Assembly: GCA_002359735.1 (NCBI GenBank)
Contig: DENS01000007.1
Location: 1-64,000, forward strand
Length of the DNA: 64,000 nucleotides
From: Micavibrio sp. UBA2638
GTDB taxonomy: Bacteria > Pseudomonadota > Alphaproteobacteria > Micavibrionales > Micavibrionaceae
Direction of reading: 5' to 3'
Shown piece after piece: positions 9,136 to 18,413 of this stretch. The notes beneath the pieces were generated by a model. The model made no database searches. It had not been told where the DNA came from and saw only the letters and a list, made by a program, of their open reading frames with translations. Position numbers and translations under genes: made by a program. Within the stretch, counting starts at the first letter, position 1. Each line of letters opens with the position of its first letter.

Positions 9136-9891
9136 ATGCAAGCCACAGAACCATCACATCCTGTCCCCACAGCAGAGAATTTAAAATACAAGCGTGTCAT
9201 GTTGAAAATGTCAGGTGAAGTCTTGATGGGAGCAAATGAGTATGGTCTTGATCCGGCAACCGTTGCGCGCGTCGCCGATGACATAAAGGCTGTTGTAGAT
9301 CTTGGCGTGGAAGTTTGTGTCGTCGTCGGGGCAGGAAATATATTTAGAGGTGTTTCAGGGGCCGCGCAGGGGATGGATAGAACCACCGCTGATTATATGG
9401 GGATGCTCGGTATCGTTATTAATGCACTGGCGCTGCAAAATGCACTGGAAGCAAAGGGCGTGCATACGCGCGTGCAATCCGCCATTCGTATGGATTCGAT
9501 ATGTGAGCCTTATATTCGCCGTAAAGCGATGAGACACATGGAAAAAGGGCGCGTAGTGATTTTTGCGGCCGGTACGGGGAACCCGTATTTTACAACCGAT
9601 ACGGCGGCCACATTGCGAGCGTCCGAGATGGATTGTGAAGCCATTTTTAAAGGGACAAAGGTTGACGGTGTTTACAGTGCTGACCCGCAAAAAGATCCTG
9701 ATGCAAAACATTTTGATACAATCAGCTATATTGATGTGCTGACCAAGGATTTACGTGTTATGGATGCCACGGCGATATCGCTGGCGCGTGAAAATGATAT
9801 TCCTATTGTAGTTTTTTCTGTACGCGAACCCGGTAACTTTTCCAAAGTCATACAAGGGCAAGGCAAGTTTACGACTGTTAATAGTAATTAA
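9136..9891 (+). CDS. pyrH: UMP kinase
   Basis: Amino-acid-kinase-family enzyme making UDP from UMP (251 residues). The N-terminal KRVMLKMSGEVL and VVGAGNIFRG glycine-rich loops bind phosphate, and the segment GTGNPYFTTDTAA is the nucleotide-binding region. AAGAGAG precedes the ATG. About 17 residues of variable sequence precede the first strand. It leads the conserved pyrH-frr-uppS-cdsA-dxr-rseP order. In many alphaproteobacteria rpsB and tsf lie directly upstream, but here the MBL hydrolase gene does. Confidence 0.96.
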   Translation: MQATEPSHPVPTAENLKYKRVMLKMSGEVLMGANEYGLDPATVARVADDIKAVVDLGVEVCVVVGAGNIFRGVSGAAQGMDRTTADYMGMLGIVINALALQNALEAKGVHTRVQSAIRMDSICEPYIRRKAMRHMEKGRVVIFAAGTGNPYFTTDTAATLRASEMDCEAIFKGTKVDGVYSADPQKDPDAKHFDTISYIDVLTKDLRVMDATAISLARENDIPIVVFSVREPGNFSKVIQGQGKFTTVNSN

Positions 9892-9927
9892 TGTAAATAT
9901 GTTTTTTTAAAGGGAAGGGATGAAAAC

Positions 9928-10482
9928 ATGTCTTTTGATAAAACTGATCTGAAACGCCGTATGGAAGGGGCAGTGGATAATTATCACAAGGAGTTGAGCG
10001 GGTTACGTACTGGGCGCGCTTCTGTGAATCTGCTTGATCCTGTAAATGTTGAGGCGTATGGAAGTAAAATGCCGCTTAATCAGGTTGGTACGGTCAGTGT
10101 GCCCGAGCCCCGTATGTTGAGCGTACAAGTCTGGGATGCCGGTTTGGTTAAAGCCACAGAAAAAGCCATCCGTGATGCCGGTTTGGGTTTGAACCCTCAG
10201 CCCGAAGGGAATTTAATCCGTATACCCATTCCCGATTTAAACGAAGAACGCCGTGCGGAGCTGTCCAAGATTGCGGGGAAATATGCAGAAAACGCGCGTA
10301 TTTCTGTGCGTAATGTTCGTCGTGATGGTATGGATGCTATCAAAAAAATGCTGAAAGACGGTGATATTTCAGAAGATGATGAAAAGAGATATTCTGATGA
10401 CGTTCAAAAGCTGACGGATGAAGAAATTCAAAAAATTGACAAAATGCTGTCGGATAAAGAAAAAGATATCATGCAAGTTTAG
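9928..10482 (+). CDS. frr: Ribosome recycling factor
   Basis: With EF-G it splits the post-termination 70S ribosome. The 184-residue length and the family signature LSGLRTGRASVNLLDPVNVEAYG region at residues 23-45 are standard, as is the C-terminal three-helix bundle sequence (RRAELSKIAGKYAENARISVRNVRRD). A strong ribosome site (GGAAGGGA) lies upstream. It follows pyrH by 36 bases and is followed by uppS after 38 bases, the normal alphaproteobacterial order. Confidence 0.97.
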   Translation: MSFDKTDLKRRMEGAVDNYHKELSGLRTGRASVNLLDPVNVEAYGSKMPLNQVGTVSVPEPRMLSVQVWDAGLVKATEKAIRDAGLGLNPQPEGNLIRIPIPDLNEERRAELSKIAGKYAENARISVRNVRRDGMDAIKKMLKDGDISEDDEKRYSDDVQKLTDEEIQKIDKMLSDKEKDIMQV

Positions 10483-10520
10483 GGAATATATCCTGTAACT
10501 CAGCGTGAGAGTAAGGCGTC

Positions 10521-11258
10521 ATGGTTAGAGAAATGAGCGAAGAACAATTAAACATGCCGAGACACGTTGCTATTATTATGGATGGCAATGGCCGTTGGGC
10601 AACAAGGCGGGGGTTGCCGCGTACTGTTGGGCATCGTCAGGGGGCAAAGGCTTTAAAGCGAACTGTTCGCGCCGCTGGTGAGCTGGGTGTGGAATATTTA
10701 ACACTGTTTGGTTTTTCATCTGAAAACTGGAGCCGCCCTGAGGGAGAGATCAAAGAGCTTATGCGCCTATTGCGCTATTATTTGCGCTCTGAGACAGCCG
10801 AATTGTTAAATAATAATATTCGCTTGCGTGTTGTGGGGGATATTTCGGCGTTCGATAATGATATTATTGACTTAATTCGTAACGCCGAACAATTATCGGA
10901 AAACAATGACGGGCTCTTTTTGTCTATTGCCTTGAATTATGGGGGGCGTAACGATATTTTGCAGGCCATACAGAAATTGGCCGGGCAGGATGATCTGGGC
11001 ACGCTTGATTTACCCCAGATTCAGGATCGTTTTGAACGTCATTTGCTCACGGCTGGCATGCCTGACCCTGATATGTTGATCCGCACCAGCGGGGAGCAGC
11101 GCATCAGTAATTTTTTACTGTGGCAATGCGCCTATAGCGAGTTTCTTTTCACTGACACGTTGTGGCCGGATTTTGATAAATCTGAGCTGGAATATGCCAT
11201 TTCTGTTTATAATGGCCGTGACCGTCGTTTTGGCGGTTTGAAAGCATCGAAAGGGTGA
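10521..11258 (+). CDS. uppS: Isoprenyl transferase (undecaprenyl diphosphate synthase)
   Basis: cis-Prenyltransferase that extends farnesyl diphosphate to the C55 lipid carrier used for peptidoglycan and O-antigen. The catalytic Asp is D21 in AIIMDGNGRWA, and FGFSSENWSRP and the C-terminal RTSGEQRISNFLLWQ signature follow. Length is 245 residues. The first residues (MVREMSEEQLNM) are variable; a later ATG at 10533 is possible. It sits directly before cdsA, so membrane-lipid precursor genes are grouped. Confidence 0.96.
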   Translation: MVREMSEEQLNMPRHVAIIMDGNGRWATRRGLPRTVGHRQGAKALKRTVRAAGELGVEYLTLFGFSSENWSRPEGEIKELMRLLRYYLRSETAELLNNNIRLRVVGDISAFDNDIIDLIRNAEQLSENNDGLFLSIALNYGGRNDILQAIQKLAGQDDLGTLDLPQIQDRFERHLLTAGMPDPDMLIRTSGEQRISNFLLWQCAYSEFLFTDTLWPDFDKSELEYAISVYNGRDRRFGGLKASKG

Positions 11259-11274
11259 TCCGAGAGGTGCTTTA

Positions 11275-11958
11275 TTGTCCAGATTTAATCTAACAAAACT
11301 AAAAACCCGCTTTGTTACGGCGATGATTGTCGCGCCGGCCAGTCTGTTTGTTATTTATGCCGGGGGCTGGATGTTATGGGTTTTGCTGGCCGGTGTTTTT
11401 ATTGTGGCCCAAAAGGAATGGTTTGATTTGGCCAAAAAGTTAAAGGCCAGACGTGTGTTATATCCTTTGGGGGGGCTTTATATTTGTCTTTGTTTTGGCG
11501 CATTCTTTTTAATTGGTAATGATCGTAACATGCAAGCCTTGCTGTTGTTGGTCATGGTTATATCCAGCGATGTTGGTGCCTATTTTTTCGGTAAGTTTAT
11601 TGGGGGCCCAAAAATGGCAAAAACGATTAGCCCGAATAAAACCTGGGCCGGTTTTGGTGGGGCTATGCTCTGTCCTGCGTTGGCCATGCTTGTGTTTGAT
11701 TTGTTTGTCACGTCTTCTGGTGCAAACATGACGTCTTCCATGGCGTCTTCGTTCTATATTATACATAGTCTGGCATTTGGGGCCATGATCGGCGCAAGCG
11801 GGCAGGTTGGTGATATTCTTGTTTCTTACATGAAGCGCTTGGCACATGTGAAAGATACCGGTACTATCTTGCCAGGTCATGGCGGGGTTCTTGATCGCAT
11901 CGATGCGCTGCTATTGGCGTCGGTGATGTTTATTCTTCTTGAATATTGGCTCGTATAA
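11275..11958 (+). CDS. cdsA: Phosphatidate cytidylyltransferase
   Basis: Inner-membrane enzyme making CDP-diacylglycerol from phosphatidate and CTP. The family signature is complete near the C terminus: SYMKRLAHVKDTGTILPGHG followed by GVLDR. Several hydrophobic helices precede it. The start is TTG at 11275, supported by GAGAGG about 8 bases upstream; no ATG fits. At 227 residues it is shorter than the usual 260-285, with fewer N-terminal helices, but the catalytic half is intact. Its stop overlaps the dxr ATG as TAATG. Confidence 0.93.
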   Translation: MSRFNLTKLKTRFVTAMIVAPASLFVIYAGGWMLWVLLAGVFIVAQKEWFDLAKKLKARRVLYPLGGLYICLCFGAFFLIGNDRNMQALLLLVMVISSDVGAYFFGKFIGGPKMAKTISPNKTWAGFGGAMLCPALAMLVFDLFVTSSGANMTSSMASSFYIIHSLAFGAMIGASGQVGDILVSYMKRLAHVKDTGTILPGHGGVLDRIDALLLASVMFILLEYWLV

Positions 11959-13145
11959 TGTCTGAGCCTAAGAAAATAAATATATTTGGGGCGACTGGAT
12001 CTATTGGTGATAGCACAGCGTCTGTTATTGCCGCGCACCGTAATGCTTTTGATGTTCAGGTGTTAAGCGCGCATTCTAATGTTGATAAACTTGCGCGACG
12101 GGCAAAGGATTTAAACGCAAAATATGCTGTTATTGGTGATGATAAATGTTATGAGGCGTTAAAGGATGCCTTGTCCGGTTCCGGTATCCTGGCCGCGGCA
12201 GGGCGAGATGCGTTATTGGAATATGCGCAAACGCCTGCGGACATCTCGATGATGGCTATTGTGGGTATGGCCGGGCTTGAGCCAATGTTGGCGACCATGA
12301 AGGGCTCGCGCATGATTGCCATTGCAAATAAGGAGCCGTTGGTAGCGGCCGGGCCGATCGTGGTGCAGGAAGCCCATCGGCGCAATGTAACAATTCTGCC
12401 TGTCGATAGTGAACATAACGCGATATTCCAGGTTCTGGATCAACGCAATCCCGAAGAGATTGAACGCATCATTCTGACCGCTTCCGGCGGACCATTCTGG
12501 ACATGGGCTTTAGAAGACCTAAAAGGCGCAACCAAGCAGCAGGCTCTAGCGCATCCAAATTGGGTCATGGGGGCAAAAATATCAATTGATAGTGCCACCA
12601 TGATGAATAAAGCGCTGGAGGTTATTGAAGCTCATTATTTGTTTGAATTGCCGCATAACAAAATCGATGTGATTATTCATCCACAATCTTTAATTCATTC
12701 CATGGTGGAATATTGTGACGGATCAATTCTATCACAAATGGGGGCGAGTGATATGTGCACACCTATTGCCAATATCCTGTCTTATCCAAATCGTTTAAAA
12801 ACGCCAGGCAAGCGATTGAATTTAAACGATATATCTTCCTTGCAGTTTTTTGAAAAGGATGATGAGCGCTTTCCAGCCATTCCGATGGCCTATGAATCCC
12901 TGTCAGCCGGTTTGTATAGTTCCATCGCTTTGAATGCTGCAAATGAAGTTGCCGTTGGTGCCTTTTTGAACGGAAAGATACGGTTTGGCGATATAATGAA
13001 TTGTATACGCATTGCCCTTGATAGTATAAAAGAACAAGGTATATCTGATCTGGATAGTATTCTATCAATGGATCGTTATGCCCGCAGCGTGACTGAGGGC
13101 ATTATTAATTCTGGTTTACAACAAAAAACGGTATCTCAAATATGA
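11958..13145 (+). CDS. dxr: 1-deoxy-D-xylulose-5-phosphate reductoisomerase
   Basis: Second enzyme of the non-mevalonate isoprenoid pathway, converting DXP to MEP with NADPH. The N-terminal NADPH loop is FGATGSIGDS; ANKEPLVAAG and the metal-site PVDSEHNAIFQ are conserved. I use ATG 11958, overlapping the cdsA stop (TAATG); a TTG 12 bases earlier is inside cdsA. Length is 395 residues. The stop overlaps the first rseP start (ATGA). Its product pathway links with ispDF at 56296-57501 in this window. Confidence 0.96.
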   Translation: MSEPKKINIFGATGSIGDSTASVIAAHRNAFDVQVLSAHSNVDKLARRAKDLNAKYAVIGDDKCYEALKDALSGSGILAAAGRDALLEYAQTPADISMMAIVGMAGLEPMLATMKGSRMIAIANKEPLVAAGPIVVQEAHRRNVTILPVDSEHNAIFQVLDQRNPEEIERIILTASGGPFWTWALEDLKGATKQQALAHPNWVMGAKISIDSATMMNKALEVIEAHYLFELPHNKIDVIIHPQSLIHSMVEYCDGSILSQMGASDMCTPIANILSYPNRLKTPGKRLNLNDISSLQFFEKDDERFPAIPMAYESLSAGLYSSIALNAANEVAVGAFLNGKIRFGDIMNCIRIALDSIKEQGISDLDSILSMDRYARSVTEGIINSGLQQKTVSQI

Positions 13146-14530
13146 ATTTTTTAGAACTATTTCAAACGCTTGGTAGTAATCTTTGGATCTATGGTGGTAC
13201 GTTTATCGTTATCCTGAGCATTCTGGTGTTCGTTCATGAATGGGGACATTACATAGTTGCGCGTTTGTGCGGCGTACGCGTTGAGAGTTTCTCTATTGGT
13301 TTTGGTAAAGAGATATTTGGTTGGAATGATAAAAACGGTACGCGCTGGAAATTTTCATACATCCCGCTGGGGGGGTATGTGAAACTTTACGGTGATGTTG
13401 ACCCCGCAAGTGCCGGGCACACGGACAATATTGAGGGGGAAGACGGGCAGGTTCGTCCTATGACAGAAGAAGAACGTCAGAGTGCGTTTTTTTCCAAACC
13501 TGTCTGGAAACGTGCCTCTGTCGTTTTTGCCGGGCCTGCTATTAACTACATCTTTGCATTCTTGCTGCTTTGTGGTTTGTACATGCTTAACGGTAAGCCG
13601 GTGACACCGCCGCTGGCGGCGGCCATTATTGGTGGCAGTAGTGCTGAAAAATACGGCTTTGAGCCTCATGACGAGATTGTTTCTATTGATGGGCAGAAAA
13701 TTTACAGCTTTGAAGATATTCGCACGGCTATGATGATCGCTCTGGATGAGGAGCGTCATTTTGTTGTCAATCGTGGCGGCCAGAATGTTGATATCTATGC
13801 CAAGCCTGAGAAAGTTGAACAGGAAGACCGTTTTGGTTTCAAACACAGTCGTGGCCTTTTAGGCTTGATCAGCCCAAGGCATGCGATCCAGATTTCCAAT
13901 ATACTGGAAATTGACGGGCAGGAATTTGATGCTGAGGATCTGAGCGGCAAGCAAGAGGCGTTGAAATCACGGCTGGGACAGAAATTTACAATTGTAATTG
14001 CTCGCGGTTCCAAGACTGATACCTTAATAGTGCTGCCTGTCCGTGATCAGAATGAAGGCCTGTTCAATGCCGAGAGTGAAGAAAGCTCAATATTGTTTGT
14101 TGCCGCGCGCGAGGGCAATGAGTTTGTTAAATACGGTCTGATTGGGGCCGCGCGTGAAGCGATTAACCAGACCTACGTCATTACGGCCGGTACGCTTGAG
14201 GCTCTGGGGCAAATGATTACAGGAACCCGCAGCGCAACAGAACTTGGCGGAATTATTCGTATTGGCGCGGTTGCCGGTGACATGGCACAGCAAGGTATTA
14301 TTGCGCTGATACTTTTTACGGCTTTGTTGTCAATTAACCTGGGCCTGATCAACCTGTTTCCGATTCCCATGCTGGATGGCGGGCACTTGGTTTTTTATGC
14401 TTTTGAGGCGATTTTAGGAAAGCCCATACCAGAACAAATTCAGGAATACGCCTTCCGTTTTGGATTGTTCTTCCTTGTCTGTATTATGGTCTTTGCGAAC
14501 TTGAACGATATTCTGCAGCTTGTTTTGTAA
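13142..14530 (+). CDS. rseP: RIP metalloprotease RseP, copy 1
   Basis: Site-2-type intramembrane zinc protease (462 residues). The zinc motif HEWGH is at residues 32-36 in the first helix, and the third ligand motif LDGG has Asp412. The family stretch FSIGFGKEIFGWNDKNGTRW region follows the first helix. A PDZ region lies between, including GFEPHDEIVSIDGQ. In E. coli the homologue cuts anti-sigma factor RseA and signal-peptide remnants. It overlaps dxr by four bases and occupies the usual dxr-rseP-bamA place. A second, diverged copy follows 97 bases downstream. Confidence 0.94.
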   Translation: MNFLELFQTLGSNLWIYGGTFIVILSILVFVHEWGHYIVARLCGVRVESFSIGFGKEIFGWNDKNGTRWKFSYIPLGGYVKLYGDVDPASAGHTDNIEGEDGQVRPMTEEERQSAFFSKPVWKRASVVFAGPAINYIFAFLLLCGLYMLNGKPVTPPLAAAIIGGSSAEKYGFEPHDEIVSIDGQKIYSFEDIRTAMMIALDEERHFVVNRGGQNVDIYAKPEKVEQEDRFGFKHSRGLLGLISPRHAIQISNILEIDGQEFDAEDLSGKQEALKSRLGQKFTIVIARGSKTDTLIVLPVRDQNEGLFNAESEESSILFVAAREGNEFVKYGLIGAAREAINQTYVITAGTLEALGQMITGTRSATELGGIIRIGAVAGDMAQQGIIALILFTALLSINLGLINLFPIPMLDGGHLVFYAFEAILGKPIPEQIQEYAFRFGLFFLVCIMVFANLNDILQLVL

Positions 14531-14627
14531 ACAAACCTGCCTGGCTTGTTCCGGCGGTTCAATGCTGCGGATATAGAGGTTTTCTGTTACACTGTTCACT
14601 GGTTGTAAGAATAAGTGATGGTTTTTA

Positions 14628-16004
14628 ATGGATAGCTTTTTAATTCTGGTGCAGCAATATGCAGAAAATATTGTGCTTTATACAGTGGCACTTTTCTTAT
14701 GCATATCGTTTGTCGTGTTTATTCATGAAATGGGACATTTGCTGACGGCCAAATTATTTGGTGTCCGGATTACGAAATTCTCGATCGGTTTTGGTCGTGA
14801 AATTCTCGGGCGGAATGATAAACATGGAACGCGCTGGTCCTTATCACTTTTGCCGCTAGGGGGGTATGTCGAGCTATTTGGCTATGATAGCGCGCCCGAA
14901 CCCATGCTGTGGGATAGAGAAAAACGGGAACGCCGCGCCTTTACAAAGCAGGAGCGAGCGGTCGCATTTTGTTTTAAACCGTTATGGCAGCGCATGTTGA
15001 TTGTGGCCATGGGGCCATTGGCCAATTTTTTGTTGGCGATTCTTATTTTGTCGAGTTTGTACTTTGTGGGCGGACAAGGGTCTACACGGCCAATTGTATA
15101 TGCAATCGCCCATGGCACAGCCGCCGAGGATGCTGGCTTGCGTCCTATGGACCAGATACTAAAACTTGATGGCAAGAAAATCAGACGTTTTGAAGACATC
15201 TGGGAAAAAAGCTGGTCGCCCGGTGCAGACATGGTCTGGACCATTCGCCGTGGGGACAAGGTCTTTGATTTGCCGATTAAATCACGCAGTGTGTCCTATC
15301 ATGATGCCAAGGGGATTTACCGCGAGCACGGACGCGTTGGCGCAACCAATTTTCCCTCTGTTGCGTTTGATCAAATTATCAGTGTCAACGGTATTCCTGT
15401 CGAAGGGCAGCCGGATAAGGCGCGGGCAGAAATTTTACGCAGCCTAGGAGCTCCGTTTGTTGTTGAAATACGGTTCGCGCAAGATCGGCAGGATAACTTT
15501 ACCGTTTTTCCTGTTGTTGAGATGAATAAAGATTTGCTGGACCCCAATAGTGACGGGTATGAGCTTTTGAGGCTCGACCGCGAAAAAGAACGTTTTTACC
15601 TGCGCCATAATTTTCTAGATTCGATTTGGTACGCGGGGGCAAAAGTTTATAAGTTTATTGATGAATCAATCCGTTTTTTGCGCGTGGCGTTTTTTCGTGA
15701 TGACGGAGAACAAAAATTGGGCGGGCTTGTGACAATGGGAAAGATAACCGGAAAAGCAATCGATTCCGGTTGGTATACATTCTTTATGTTGATTGCCGTT
15801 CTTTCCGTGCAAATTGGATTTATTAATCTGTTACCAATTCCGGTACTGGACGGGGGGTATCTTATATTTTTTACGTATGAGGCGATTATGGGGCGCCCCC
15901 TGTCAGCGCGCATTCAGGATTATGCTCTGTCGGTTGGTCTGATACTGCTGATTGGCATTATGATTTTTGCAAATGTTGATGATTTCATTCGGTTGTTTTA
16001 TTGA
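14628..16004 (+). CDS. RIP metalloprotease, RseP paralogue (copy 2)
   Basis: A second site-2 protease of 458 residues, similar along its whole length to the preceding gene. The active-site parts are intact: HEMGH at 33-37 and LDGG with Asp408. Shared blocks include FSIGFGREILGRNDKHGTRW-like sequence and PLGGYVELFG. The PDZ region reads DAGLRPMDQILKLDGKKI. It carries a basic insert after residue 80 (DREKRERRAFTKQERA). The gap of 97 bases before it holds no gene. Because both copies keep catalytic residues and differ in sequence, they look like functionally split paralogues; which substrate each cuts is unknown. Confidence 0.9.
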   Translation: MDSFLILVQQYAENIVLYTVALFLCISFVVFIHEMGHLLTAKLFGVRITKFSIGFGREILGRNDKHGTRWSLSLLPLGGYVELFGYDSAPEPMLWDREKRERRAFTKQERAVAFCFKPLWQRMLIVAMGPLANFLLAILILSSLYFVGGQGSTRPIVYAIAHGTAAEDAGLRPMDQILKLDGKKIRRFEDIWEKSWSPGADMVWTIRRGDKVFDLPIKSRSVSYHDAKGIYREHGRVGATNFPSVAFDQIISVNGIPVEGQPDKARAEILRSLGAPFVVEIRFAQDRQDNFTVFPVVEMNKDLLDPNSDGYELLRLDREKERFYLRHNFLDSIWYAGAKVYKFIDESIRFLRVAFFRDDGEQKLGGLVTMGKITGKAIDSGWYTFFMLIAVLSVQIGFINLLPIPVLDGGYLIFFTYEAIMGRPLSARIQDYALSVGLILLIGIMIFANVDDFIRLFY

Positions 16005-16095
16005 GACGATTCTTAGGGTATATTTTTTCCTATTCTCTGGCGTTCTAACGTGCTAGAAACACTCAAACGTTTTAAATAATTCAGGTCAAATAAAT

Positions 16096-18372
16096 ATGAA
16101 TATGTCGGTTTCCAGATTCATTTTCTGTTTCCTAGCTGTTGTGATATTTACAGTTTCGGCTTCACAATCCATGGCTCAGCAACGCATTCAGCAGATTGAG
16201 GTGAGCGGTGCGGAACGTATTGACCCCACGACGGTGATGTCTTATCTGGACTTAAAAGTGGGAGAGGAGCTGAATCGCCAGTCATTGGACCGGGCATTGA
16301 AAAGTTTGTTTTCTACAGGTTTATTTGCTGATGTTACAATTGACCAGCGCGGTTCGACAATTATTGTGAATGTTGTTGAAAATCCGATCATCAACCAGAT
16401 TGCATTTGAAGGCAACGACAAGTTGGATGACGAGGAGCTGCAGCCCGAGATTCAGCTTCGTCCACGTCAGGTTTTCACCCGGACTAAAGTGCAGGCAGAT
16501 GTTAGCCGCCTTTACCAGATTTATCGCCGCAACGGGCGTTTTTCTGCCAATATTGACCCCAAGATTATTCGCCTTGACCAGAACCGTGTCAATTTGGTTT
16601 TTGAAATTGATGAAGGCCCGGTGACCAAGATTAAGAGTATTCGTTTTGTTGGTAACAAGCGCTTTGATGATGATCGCTTGCGTTCTGAGATTAGCACGAA
16701 AGAAACAACCTGGTACCGCTTTATTACGGCCGATGACCGTTATGACCCAGATCGTTTATCATATGATCAGGAATTGTTGCGCCGTTTTTATCTTGCGCAA
16801 GGTTATGCAGATTTTGAACTGGTTTCCGCTATTGCCGAATTATCCAGTGACCGTGACCATTTCTTTATTACATTTACCCTTAATGAAGGCAAGCGCTACC
16901 GTGTCGGCAAGATCGATATAGCGTCGCGGATTCGTGATTTTGATTCTTCTGTTTTGCAAGAGACAATTAAAATTGAAAGCGGCGACTGGTATAATGCTGA
17001 CCGGGTGCAGGAAAGCGTTGATGCCATGACTGACAAGCTGGGTGATTTGCAATATGCCTTTGTGAATGTCCGCCCCAATGTGAACCGTAATCGTCAGGAT
17101 GCGACGATTGATCTTACATTTGAGATTAGTGAAAGTCCGCGCGTTTTTGTGGAACGTATCAATGTGAACGGCAATGTGCGTACGCTGGATAAGGTTGTGC
17201 GCCGTGAGATGCTGTTGGTTGAGGGCGACCCATTTAACAAATCCAAACTGTCCCGTTCGGAACAGCGTATCCGTAACCTTGATTTCTTTGAAACGGTTAA
17301 TATGAACGCAAAGCCAGGATCGGCACCGGATAAGACGGTTGTCGATGTCGATGTGGCAGAAAAGTCCACGGGCGAACTCTCTGTGGGGGCCGGTTTTTCT
17401 ACTTCTGATGGTCCGCTTGCCGATGTGCGTATTCGGGAACGCAATCTAATGGGAAAGGGGCAGGATTTGTTGTTGTCGACAACATTGGCGGGTGAACGCA
17501 CCCAATTTGACCTTTCATTCACGGAGCCATATTTCCTGAACCGTGATGTGTCGGCCGGTTTTGATTTGTTTCATGTAACTCGCGATTTGCAGAGTGAAAG
17601 CTCTTTCGACCAGCGACGTACTGGTGGTGCATTGCGGATTGGCTATCCATGGTCTGAACGCTGGCGCCAGACTGTCAGGTTCCGCGGGGAACGTAACACG
17701 ATCGAAAATGTTGACGGAAACGCCTCTCGTTTCATTCGTGATCAGGAAGGTGAACGCGATACATTGGCGTTATCGCAACGTCTGACCTATGATAACCGCG
17801 ACAGTATTTTGTTCCCGACAGAGGGGTGGTATCTGTGGCTGGATACGGAAGTAACCGGTTTTGGCGGTGATTCCCAATATGTGTCCGGTAAAACCGGGGC
17901 ATCTTTTTACTATCCAGTTATGGATCAGGTCGTGTTGAACCTGCTGGGGGAAGTTGGCGCCGTTGAAGGCTATAATGATAAGACTGTGGCAATTAATGAG
18001 CGTTATTATCTGGGTGATTCAACGCTGCGCGGTTTTGACCAGGCCGGGGTTGGCCCTCGGGATACGTCCACAGATGATGCCTTGGGCGGTAACCGTTTCT
18101 ACCGCGGTACGGCCGAGCTGTCATTCCCGATTGGACTTCCTGAAGAGCTGGGCGTTCAGGGCCATGCTTTTGGTGATGCCGGTTCTTTGTATGAAGTGGA
18201 AGTCAGTGACCCGTCGGTGGTTGATGAAAATGTCATTCGCGCTAGTTTAGGTCTTGGCTTATCCTGGCGTTCTCCTTTCGGTCCGGTCCGGGTTGACTTC
18301 GCGGTTCCGGTTGCGAAAGAAGATTACGATGAGGAAAAGAATTTCCGCTTTAACTTTGGAACACGGTTCTAA
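16096..18372 (+). CDS. bamA: Outer membrane protein assembly factor BamA
   Basis: Core of the beta-barrel assembly machine (758 residues). A signal peptide (about 1-27, ending SMAQQ) precedes five POTRA domains to about residue 420, then a 16-strand barrel. The barrel lock motif appears as LRGF (STLRGFDQAG), and the protein ends NFGTRF with the C-terminal Phe expected of barrel proteins. It sits after the RseP genes and before skp and lpxD, the conserved envelope order. The upstream gap holds an inverted repeat TTCTA-N6-TAGAA at 16043-16058. Confidence 0.96.
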   Translation: MNMSVSRFIFCFLAVVIFTVSASQSMAQQRIQQIEVSGAERIDPTTVMSYLDLKVGEELNRQSLDRALKSLFSTGLFADVTIDQRGSTIIVNVVENPIINQIAFEGNDKLDDEELQPEIQLRPRQVFTRTKVQADVSRLYQIYRRNGRFSANIDPKIIRLDQNRVNLVFEIDEGPVTKIKSIRFVGNKRFDDDRLRSEISTKETTWYRFITADDRYDPDRLSYDQELLRRFYLAQGYADFELVSAIAELSSDRDHFFITFTLNEGKRYRVGKIDIASRIRDFDSSVLQETIKIESGDWYNADRVQESVDAMTDKLGDLQYAFVNVRPNVNRNRQDATIDLTFEISESPRVFVERINVNGNVRTLDKVVRREMLLVEGDPFNKSKLSRSEQRIRNLDFFETVNMNAKPGSAPDKTVVDVDVAEKSTGELSVGAGFSTSDGPLADVRIRERNLMGKGQDLLLSTTLAGERTQFDLSFTEPYFLNRDVSAGFDLFHVTRDLQSESSFDQRRTGGALRIGYPWSERWRQTVRFRGERNTIENVDGNASRFIRDQEGERDTLALSQRLTYDNRDSILFPTEGWYLWLDTEVTGFGGDSQYVSGKTGASFYYPVMDQVVLNLLGEVGAVEGYNDKTVAINERYYLGDSTLRGFDQAGVGPRDTSTDDALGGNRFYRGTAELSFPIGLPEELGVQGHAFGDAGSLYEVEVSDPSVVDENVIRASLGLGLSWRSPFGPVRVDFAVPVAKEDYDEEKNFRFNFGTRF

Positions 18373-18413
18373 AGACAAGAATAATAAAACTTACTAACTG
18401 AAAGAGCTTGATC

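Noticed and set aside
9355..9711. A 118-codon open frame opposite pyrH
   Set aside because: The pyrH frame is fully conserved here; the reverse frame is rich in Cys/Arg/His, typical of shadows.
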